Shown here in pieces: positions 1-5,303 of a DNA stretch of 12,207 nt (the stretch's first letter is position 1; each line of letters starts with the position of its first letter). The notes below the pieces were generated by a model that had not been told where the DNA came from, ran no database searches, and saw nothing but the letters and a program-made list of their open reading frames with translations. The position numbers and the translations under genes are program-made. This stretch comes from an uncultured Lachnospiraceae bacterium (lineage in GTDB: Bacteria; Bacillota; Clostridia; Lachnospirales; Lachnospiraceae). Where the stretch lies: assembly GCA_947625995.1 (NCBI GenBank), contig CANQQN010000038.1, positions 1 to 12,207 on the forward strand, written 5' to 3'.

Positions 1-27
1 AGGAGCTAAAGAAATGGATCGAGCTTT

Positions 28-1218
28 ATGGTGAGGTACATGCGGCGGCTGAACAACCCGCAGAATGCATGCCGGCTGGTTCAGATCGCGGGGACAAATG
101 GCAAAGGTTCTACGGGAGCGTTTCTTGCTGCCATACTGAAGGCTGCAGGCATCAGGGCGGGGCGTTTTTGCTCCCCGGCGGTGTTCTGTGAGAGAGAGAC
201 CATTTCCTTTGACGGAGAGATGATCACAGAGGAGGAATTTGCCTCCTGCATGGAGCCTGTCTCTAACGCGGCACAATCCATGGCGGAAGAAGGGCTGCCC
301 CATCCCACTGTATTTGAAGTGGAGACAGCGGTGGCTTATCTGTTTTTTTCGCGAAAAGCCGCGGCGGTTTCGGAAGATCAGGTTTTGGCTGTGGTGGAAG
401 CCGGTATGGGTGGCGCATTGGACGCCACCAATGTTACGGAGGAGAATCTGCTTGCGGTCCTTACTTCCATTTCCATGGATCACATGTCCTTTCTGGGCGA
501 ATCCCTCAGGGAGATCGCAGTCCAGAAAGCAGGGATCATCAAAAGAGGCGGTATGGCGGTAACGGCACCCCAACGACCGGAGGTTTTTGGCGTTCTTTCG
601 GAAAGATGTCGGGAAATGGACGTTAATCTGCTTGTCAGTGATCCGAAAAAGACAGAAAACATGGAGCTTGGTCTTTCAGGGCCTTTTCAGCGTGAAAACG
701 GTGCCCTTGCCTTAGAGGCTGCCTGTTGTCTCAGAAAGATGGGATATAGGATCTCTGATGCCGCAATTGAAAAGGGACTTGCCGGCGCCAGATGGCCGGG
801 GCGTTTTCAGAAGCTGGGCACAGATCCGGACGTGTGGATAGATGGTGCGCACAATCCCGACGGCGTTTGCCGTCTCTGTGAAGCGTTCAAAGCACAGTAT
901 GGAAATCGGAAAGCGATCATGATCGCAGGCATCTTTCAGGATAAGGCTGCCGAAGAAATGGTTAGCATCATGTCGCCGTATATGAGATCACTGTATACGG
1001 TGACGCCAAAGGGACCGAGAGGAATGCCCGCGGAGACGTTAAAAGACATTGCCCGCAGGTACTGCCCCTGCGTGACTGCATGTGGTAGCGTAGAGGAAGC
1101 CCTTAAGCTGGCAATAAAAGAGGCGGGAAAGGAAGGCGTTGTGCTTTCATTTGGTTCCCTGTCTTATCTTCATCAGGTGAAAGAAGCATATGATCAATAC
1201 GCAGGAAAGATAATGTAA
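28..1218 (+). CDS. folC: Bifunctional folylpolyglutamate synthase / dihydrofolate synthase, N-terminus short
   Basis: A cytosolic Mur-ligase-family enzyme that adds glutamate to dihydropteroate and to reduced folates, using ATP. Visible motifs: the ATP-binding loop AGTNGKGST (residues 21-29), EAGMGGALDATN (124-135), SMDHMSFLGES (149-159), KAGIIK (167-172, whose first Lys is the usual carbamylated position), WPGRF (256-260) and DGAHNP (272-277). The C-terminal domain is complete and ends in TAA. At 396 residues it is some 20-30 shorter than usual for the family, and all of the missing part is N-terminal: NPQ lies at residues 10-12, where family members have an additional helix before it. An in-frame TAA at 7-9 blocks extension. 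Neither ATG 28 nor ATG 40 has a well-spaced ribosome binding site (AGGAG at 1-5 is too far, GAGG at 33-36 too close). The start is therefore uncertain, and the gene may carry a 5' lesion. The family call is secure. Confidence 0.9.
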   Translation: MVRYMRRLNNPQNACRLVQIAGTNGKGSTGAFLAAILKAAGIRAGRFCSPAVFCERETISFDGEMITEEEFASCMEPVSNAAQSMAEEGLPHPTVFEVETAVAYLFFSRKAAAVSEDQVLAVVEAGMGGALDATNVTEENLLAVLTSISMDHMSFLGESLREIAVQKAGIIKRGGMAVTAPQRPEVFGVLSERCREMDVNLLVSDPKKTENMELGLSGPFQRENGALALEAACCLRKMGYRISDAAIEKGLAGARWPGRFQKLGTDPDVWIDGAHNPDGVCRLCEAFKAQYGNRKAIMIAGIFQDKAAEEMVSIMSPYMRSLYTVTPKGPRGMPAETLKDIARRYCPCVTACGSVEEALKLAIKEAGKEGVVLSFGSLSYLHQVKEAYDQYAGKIM

Positions 1219-1246
1219 AAATCATGCTGATGTGCTGATTTTTTAC
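1215..1246 (+). terminator. Weak A/T-rich hairpin at the folC stop, possible partial terminator
   Basis: GTAAAAA (1215-1221) pairs with TTTTTAC (1240-1246), and TCA (1222-1224) pairs with TGA (1236-1238) around one bulged T at 1239. The loop is TGCTGATGTGC. The stem begins inside the last folC codon and stop. The T-run is part of the stem rather than after it and there is almost no G-C pairing, so termination would be weak. It may instead be the first element of the folE leader. Confidence 0.3.
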
Positions 1247-1254
1247 ACTGAGTA

Positions 1255-1271
1255 AAGAACCGAAGGTTCTT
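1255..1271 (+). promoter_or_regulatory. Short hairpin in the folC-folE gap
   Basis: A perfect 7-bp inverted repeat, AAGAACC (1255-1261) and GGTTCTT (1265-1271), with a GAA loop. It has no T-run behind it, so it is not a terminator. It lies directly 5' of the larger folded region at 1274-1350 and may belong to the same leader. Confidence 0.45.
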
Positions 1272-1273
1272 AT

Positions 1274-1350
1274 GGAGCGTTCCAAATCCCATTGATGGCA
1301 AATGAGAAACTGCATTTGCAGTTCTTATCGCCCCGTCGTGCAAACGCTCC
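1274..1350 (+). promoter_or_regulatory. Candidate structured cis-regulatory RNA upstream of folE
   Basis: Three nested helices can be drawn by hand. P1: GGAGCGTT (1274-1281) with AACGCTCC (1343-1350), 8 perfect pairs. P2: TGATGG (1293-1298) with CCGTCG (1333-1338), 6 pairs including two G-T wobbles. P3: ATGAG (1302-1306) and AACTGC (1308-1313) with GCAGTT (1318-1323) and CTTAT (1324-1328), 11 pairs with one bulged A and an ATTT loop. The unpaired joints are 1282-1292, 1299-1301, 1329-1332 and 1339-1342. The closing stem ends 14 bases before the folE ATG. CTCC (1347-1350) can alternatively pair with the folE Shine-Dalgarno GGAG (1356-1359). A riboswitch or protein-bound leader for a folate gene is the favoured reading; a dispersed palindromic repeat is the alternative. 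I do not recognise it as a known class. Confidence 0.45.
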
Positions 1351-1364
1351 GGAATGGAGATTTT

Positions 1365-1928
1365 ATGATAGATAAAGAAAAGATTAAAAAAGCGGTTACG
1401 ATGTTTTTGGAAGGAATCGGAGAAGATACGAAGAGAGAGGGACTGGTGGAAACGCCCGAGCGCGTTGCCAGAATGTGCCGGGAGATCTTTGCCGGCATAG
1501 ACGAGCATGCAGAGCTTCATCTCTTAAAAAAGTTTCATGTGCCGGCTTCCGGCAGTGAGATGGTCATTGAGAAGGACATTCCATTCCACTCGGTCTGCGA
1601 GCACCATCTGCTGCCGTTTTTTGGAAAAGCGCATATAGCCTATATCCCCGGTGATTCTGTCGTGGGACTGAGCAAGCTTGCAAGGACCGTGGAGGTATAT
1701 GCAAGGCGTCCCCAGCTTCAGGAACAACTGACTGCCCAGATTGCGGACGCGGTGATGAAGCACCTGCAGCCAAAGGGTGTGGCGGTAGTTCTGGAGGCAG
1801 AGCATATGTGTATGTCCATGCGCGGCGTGAAAAAACCGGGCACACAGACAGTCACTTATGCAAAGAGGGGTATTTTTGCAGACACGCCGGAATTGTGCGC
1901 CGACTTTTTCCGTCTCATCGGGAAGTAA
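1365..1928 (+). CDS. folE: GTP cyclohydrolase I (zinc type)
   Basis: Cytosolic enzyme that converts GTP to 7,8-dihydroneopterin triphosphate and formate, the first step of folate synthesis. The start at ATG 1365 is chosen because TGGAG (1355-1359) lies 5 bases upstream and MIDKEKIKKAV is a typical N-terminus. An upstream in-frame ATG at 1302 lies inside the folded leader. The product is 187 residues, normal for the family. Key motifs: HSVCEHHLLPF (75-85), with zinc ligands Cys78 and His81; GLSKLART (101-108); and EAEHMCMSMRG (144-154), with the third zinc ligand Cys149. His80 and His147 sit at the usual catalytic positions. All zinc ligands are present, so this is the ordinary FolE1 and not the zinc-independent FolE2. 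It is followed 30 bases later by the HD-domain gene. A structured leader precedes it and may control translation. Confidence 0.97.
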   Translation: MIDKEKIKKAVTMFLEGIGEDTKREGLVETPERVARMCREIFAGIDEHAELHLLKKFHVPASGSEMVIEKDIPFHSVCEHHLLPFFGKAHIAYIPGDSVVGLSKLARTVEVYARRPQLQEQLTAQIADAVMKHLQPKGVAVVLEAEHMCMSMRGVKKPGTQTVTYAKRGIFADTPELCADFFRLIGK

Positions 1929-1948
1929 GGATTCTGTGGGATAGATTT

Positions 1949-1953
1949 GGAGG
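1949..1953 (+). promoter_or_regulatory. Ribosome binding site that decides the HD-protein start
   Basis: GGAGG at 1949-1953 lies 5 bases before ATG 1959. The alternative TTG at 1947 overlaps this site and has no purine-rich site of its own, so ATG 1959 is preferred. Confidence 0.75.
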
Positions 1954-1958
1954 AATCA

Positions 1959-2438
1959 ATGGAAAGGCTGAATCGTGTTTACCACAACCCTGTTTATCAG
2001 TTGCTTTTGGGCGAACTGAAAGAGCTGGAGGCGGGTCGGATATCTTGCAGGCATGAGGAAACCCATTTCCTTGCGGTGGCAAGGCTTGCATGGATTCGGT
2101 GTATGGAGAGGAAGATCCCTGTGGAGAAGGAACTGCTCTACATTGCGGCGTTCCTCCATGACATCGGAAAGGGAAGGCAATACAGAGAGCAGATTCCTCA
2201 TGAGGAGGCTTCTGCGGAATACGCGGAGCAGATCCTGCGGGAAGAAGGATTTTCTAAGGAGGAGATATCCTATGTCTGCGGGCTTATCCGTTCTCATCGG
2301 AAGCTTCAAGGGAACGAAGATGAATTACAGCAGATCTTTTATCAGGCGGACAAGCAGTCCAGAGCCTGTTTCTGCTGTCCCGCCAGAAATCTCTGTAATT
2401 GGCCTGAGGAGAAGAAAAACAGCCTGATCGGCGGATAG
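1959..2438 (+). CDS. HD-domain phosphohydrolase in the folate operon, cysteine-rich C-terminus
   Basis: 159 residues from ATG 1959, predicted cytosolic with no signal or membrane segment. The HD-superfamily metal-site pattern is visible: His36 (ETHFLAVARLA), the His67-Asp68 doublet in FLHDIGKG (65-72), His81 (IPHEEASAEYAEQIL), His113 (RSHRKLQ) and Asp131 (QADKQSR). Such proteins are metal-dependent phosphomonoesterases, phosphodiesterases or nucleotidohydrolases. The tail has Cys137, Cys139, Cys140 and Cys146 (CFCCPARNLC), which could hold a metal or a disulfide. The gene lies between folE and folP, with 30- and 19-base gaps. The operon otherwise lacks the enzyme that removes phosphates from dihydroneopterin triphosphate, and no Nudix-type FolQ is seen. 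Established by sequence: HD fold and residues. Inferred only: a role in that missing step. A general HDIG housekeeping phosphatase is the alternative. Confidence 0.85.
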   Translation: MERLNRVYHNPVYQLLLGELKELEAGRISCRHEETHFLAVARLAWIRCMERKIPVEKELLYIAAFLHDIGKGRQYREQIPHEEASAEYAEQILREEGFSKEEISYVCGLIRSHRKLQGNEDELQQIFYQADKQSRACFCCPARNLCNWPEEKKNSLIGG

Positions 2439-2457
2439 TCGCCAAAGTGAGGAAAAC

Positions 2458-3267
2458 ATGAGGATCGGAAACAGGGAATTTGACTTGCATCATCATACAT
2501 ATGTGATGGGAATCTTGAATGTGACGCCGGATTCTTTTTCTGACGGCGCAAGTTACAGCGATATGGACGCCGTCCTGCGGCGTACGGAGCAGATGCTCTC
2601 CGAAGGGGCAGATATCATAGACGTGGGTGGAGAATCTACTCGCCCGGGACATGTACAGATCAGCTGCGAGGAAGAGATCGGACGGACGGCGCCGGTGATC
2701 GAACGCATCCGCAGAGAGTTTGATCCGGTGATCTCCATAGATACTTACAAAAGTCCGGTGGCCGGTGCGGCCATAGAGGCCGGCGCCCATATGATCAATG
2801 ATATATGGGGCTTCCGATATGATAGCGCGATGGCTCCTCTTGCCGCGGAGCATAAGATCTGCTGCTGCCTGACCCATAACAGAAAGGAGCCGGAATATAC
2901 GGATTTTCTGAAGGAAGTGGTCAGTGATCTTGAGGAATCTTTGCGGATCGCAGAGCAGGCAGGCGTGACGAAGGACCGCATTGTTCTGGATCCGGGCATT
3001 GGTTTTGGAAAAACCTATGAGATGAATCTACAGGTCTTAAGAGAGATCGACCGGATCGCAGATCTTGGTTATCCGATGCTGCTGGGAGCGTCCCGGAAGT
3101 CCATGATTGGACTGACACTGCGTGTTCCCGTAGAGAAACGTCTGGAAGGAACGCTGGCAACGACGGTTTACGGCGTGATGAAGGGCTGTTCCTTTGTACG
3201 GGTTCATGATATACAGGCAAATAAACGGGCCATAGCCATGACCGAGGCCATCCTTTATGGGAGATAG
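2458..3267 (+). CDS. folP: Dihydropteroate synthase
   Basis: Cytosolic TIM-barrel enzyme that joins 6-hydroxymethyl-7,8-dihydropterin diphosphate to p-aminobenzoate; it is the sulfonamide target. 269 residues, normal length. The start ATG 2458 is preceded by TGAGGA (2448-2453). Family signatures run in order: MGILNVTPDSFSDG (17-30), DVGGESTRPG (55-64), ISIDTYK (92-98), MINDIWG (112-118), DPGIGFGKT (178-186), LLGASRKSMIG (208-218) and FVRVHD (246-251). The pABA/sulfonamide-contacting loops look intact. A small oddity is the CCC run at 135-137 before the conserved strand-end region (LTHN, where MHN or MHM is more usual). It follows the HD-protein gene by 19 bases and precedes the folB-folK fusion by 46, consistent with one transcript. 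Confidence 0.97.
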   Translation: MRIGNREFDLHHHTYVMGILNVTPDSFSDGASYSDMDAVLRRTEQMLSEGADIIDVGGESTRPGHVQISCEEEIGRTAPVIERIRREFDPVISIDTYKSPVAGAAIEAGAHMINDIWGFRYDSAMAPLAAEHKICCCLTHNRKEPEYTDFLKEVVSDLEESLRIAEQAGVTKDRIVLDPGIGFGKTYEMNLQVLREIDRIADLGYPMLLGASRKSMIGLTLRVPVEKRLEGTLATTVYGVMKGCSFVRVHDIQANKRAIAMTEAILYGR

Positions 3268-3313
3268 GTCATTTTTCCTGCAGGCCACATTATGAGAGAA
3301 TGGAGATGGGCAT

Positions 3314-4159
3314 ATGAAGAAAAATAGTGACGAGATCATCATCCGGGATCTGGAAGTGTTCTGTAATCACGGCGTTTTTGAGGAAGAAAACGTGCTGGGG
3401 CAGAAGTTCCTTGTATCGGCTGTACTGTACACCAACATGGAAAGGGCCGGGGAGGAGGACAATCTGCTTGGCACTATACATTACGGGCAGGTCTGCCATG
3501 TCATCAAGGAATTTATGCAGAACCACACTTTTCAACTGATCGAAGCGGCTGCGGAACAGCTTGCCAGACATTTGCTCATCGAGACAGAACGGCTGGAGGC
3601 GGTGACTCTTGAGATCAAAAAGCCATGGGCGCCCATCGGACTTCCTCTGGACTATGTATCCGTGAAGATCCACAGGGGTTGGCACACGGCCTACATTGCC
3701 CTTGGGTCCAATATGGGAGACCGGAATATGTATCTGGAAGACGCGGTGGCTACATTGGAGAGCGACCGGTGCTGTCAGGTGATGCAGGTAACGGACTGGA
3801 TGGAAACGGAGCCCTACGGGATCGTGGAACAGGAAAATTTTCTGAACGGCTGTATGGAGCTTCGCACGGTCTATACGCCGAAACGGCTTCTGGCGGTGCT
3901 CCATGACATTGAAAATGCGGCGGGCAGGGAACGGAAGATTCACTGGGGACCCCGCACGCTGGATCTGGATATCCTGCTCTATGACGATCTTGTGGTGGAT
4001 ACCAAGGAACTGATGATCCCGCACGTGGATATGCACAACCGGGAGTTTGTCCTTGCGCCTATGACGCAGATCGCGCCATGGAGGAGGCATCCCCTTTTCC
4101 ACAAGACCATGAAAGAGCTTTACGAAGAATTAAAACAAAGAGAAAAGGCACAGGAGTAG
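3314..4159 (+). CDS. folBK: Fused dihydroneopterin aldolase / HPPK
   Basis: One 281-residue polypeptide catalyses two consecutive steps: dihydroneopterin to 6-hydroxymethyl-dihydropterin (FolB), then its pyrophosphorylation with ATP (FolK). Residues about 8-121 are FolB: CNHGVFEEENVLGQKF (17-32), Tyr57 in TIHYGQV, and IKKPWAPIG (101-109), with Glu25, Tyr57 and Lys103 at the expected catalytic positions by motif alignment. Residues about 125-281 are FolK: AYIALGSNMGDR (126-137), TEPYG (165-169), ENFLNGC (174-180), WGPRTLDLDILLYDD (211-225, with the Mg-binding Asp217 and Asp219) and IPHVDMHNREFVLAP (235-249). There is essentially no linker. The start ATG 3314 has GGAG at 3302-3305. The fusion is known from other Firmicutes. 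Its product feeds FolP, encoded immediately upstream. The pheA gene begins 7 bases after the stop. Confidence 0.96.
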   Translation: MKKNSDEIIIRDLEVFCNHGVFEEENVLGQKFLVSAVLYTNMERAGEEDNLLGTIHYGQVCHVIKEFMQNHTFQLIEAAAEQLARHLLIETERLEAVTLEIKKPWAPIGLPLDYVSVKIHRGWHTAYIALGSNMGDRNMYLEDAVATLESDRCCQVMQVTDWMETEPYGIVEQENFLNGCMELRTVYTPKRLLAVLHDIENAAGRERKIHWGPRTLDLDILLYDDLVVDTKELMIPHVDMHNREFVLAPMTQIAPWRRHPLFHKTMKELYEELKQREKAQE

Positions 4160-4166
4160 TTGATTT

Positions 4167-5291
4167 ATGAAAGATTTAGATACCATCAGGCAGGAGATAG
4201 ACGCTGTAGACGACCAGATACTGAAGCTGTTCGAGGAGCGTATGGAGCTTTGCAGCGACGTGGCCAGATATAAGATCAAAAACGGGAAACGGGTCATGGA
4301 CAAGCGGCGCGAGGAGGAAAAGCTTGAGGTTTTAAAGGCAAAGGCCTCCAATGATTTCAACAGACACGGCGTGGAGGATCTGTTCCGGCAGATCATGGCC
4401 ATGAGCCGGAAGCTGCAATATCATTTGCTGGCGAAGGAGGGCGTTACCGGCAGGCTTCCTTTTGTAAGCGTGAACAGCATTGACAGAGAAAAGGTGCGGG
4501 TGGTGTTCCAAGGCGTGGAAGGCGCCTACAGTGAAAAAGCCATGAAGCGCTATTTTGGGGAGGAAGTACGTTCCTTCCATGTGGAGACCTGGGAGGACGC
4601 CATGATCGCCATTCATGAGGGAACCGCCGATTTCGCGGTGCTGCCCATTGAGAACAGTACGGCCGGTATTGTTTCCGATATCTATGATCTGTTGGCGGAG
4701 TTTGAGAATTATATTGTGGGAGAGCAGGTCATCTCCGTGAATCATTATCTTCTGGGGACGAAGGACAGCAGCATTGCCCAGATCAAAACGGTATACTCCC
4801 ACCCGCAGGGACTTTTGCAGTCCACAAGATTTCTGGAGACCCATCCGGAATGGGAGCAGATCGCCCTTGACAATACGGCGGCGGCCGCCAAGAAGGTGCT
4901 GGAGGACAACGATCCGACACAGGCAGCCATTGCGGGGACGCAGGCCGCGGAGGTTTACGGCCTGAAGATGCTTTGCCCTGTGGTAAAAAACAGCAATTTC
5001 ACCCGGTTTATCATTGTTACCAACCAGAAGATGTTTGCGAAGGACGCGAAAAAGGTGAGCATTTGCTTTGAAGTGCCTCATGAGAGCGGAAGCCTTTACA
5101 ATATCCTGTCCCATTTTATATACAATGGTCTTAATATGACAAAGATCGAGTCCCGCCCCATCGAGGACAAGAACTGGGAATACCGGTTCTTTGTGGACTT
5201 TGACGGCAACTTAAATGACGACGGTGTGAAAAACGCCATCCGCGGCATTGACGCGGAAGCGATCAATCTGCGGATTTTAGGAAATTATTAG
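4167..5291 (+). CDS. pheA: Bifunctional chorismate mutase / prephenate dehydratase (P-protein)
   Basis: Cytosolic enzyme of phenylalanine synthesis: chorismate to prephenate, then prephenate to phenylpyruvate. Residues 1-90 are an AroQ-type chorismate mutase (IRQEIDAVDDQILKLFEER, with RMELCSDVARYK following). Residues about 108-285 are the dehydratase, with VFQGVEGAYSE (113-123), LPIENSTAG (159-167), YSHPQ (210-214) and NSNFTRF (275-281, the TRF catalytic motif). Residues about 296-374 are an ACT domain with GSLYNIL (308-314) and ESRP (328-331), the elements associated with phenylalanine feedback binding. The 374-residue length is typical. AGGAG at 4152-4156 overlaps the folBK stop and lies 10 bases before ATG 4167, suggesting co-translation. 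There is no room for a T-box or leader-peptide attenuator here, so control is probably allosteric plus whatever drives the folate operon. Confidence 0.97.
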   Translation: MKDLDTIRQEIDAVDDQILKLFEERMELCSDVARYKIKNGKRVMDKRREEEKLEVLKAKASNDFNRHGVEDLFRQIMAMSRKLQYHLLAKEGVTGRLPFVSVNSIDREKVRVVFQGVEGAYSEKAMKRYFGEEVRSFHVETWEDAMIAIHEGTADFAVLPIENSTAGIVSDIYDLLAEFENYIVGEQVISVNHYLLGTKDSSIAQIKTVYSHPQGLLQSTRFLETHPEWEQIALDNTAAAAKKVLEDNDPTQAAIAGTQAAEVYGLKMLCPVVKNSNFTRFIIVTNQKMFAKDAKKVSICFEVPHESGSLYNILSHFIYNGLNMTKIESRPIEDKNWEYRFFVDFDGNLNDDGVKNAIRGIDAEAINLRILGNY

Positions 5292-5294
5292 GAG
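5290..5294 (+). promoter_or_regulatory. Ribosome binding site that decides the DUF815 ATPase start
   Basis: AGGAG at 5290-5294 overlaps the pheA stop codon. It directly abuts ATG 5295, leaving no spacer, but is 9 bases from ATG 5304 in the same frame. ATG 5304 is therefore the better start. Confidence 0.7.
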
Positions 5295-5303
5295 ATGAAG
5301 TTC

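Noticed and set aside
14..34. Six-codon reading frame MDRALW with AGGAG at 1-5, ending in TGA next to ATG 28
   Set aside because: Too short to claim. It could be a leader peptide coupled to folC or the end of an upstream gene, but the window does not extend far enough to decide.
1274..1350. Calling the folE leader a tetrahydrofolate (THF-I) or ZTP riboswitch
   Set aside because: The position fits, but the sequence does not show the conserved THF-I or ZTP core segments as I remember them and the helix arrangement differs. Left as an unassigned structured RNA.
3290..4102. Antisense reading frame opposite folBK (270 codons)
   Set aside because: Covers both catalytic domains of the fused enzyme, lacks a start signal and shows no family motif. 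The other antisense frames over pheA, fakA and the DUF815 gene were rejected for the same reason.
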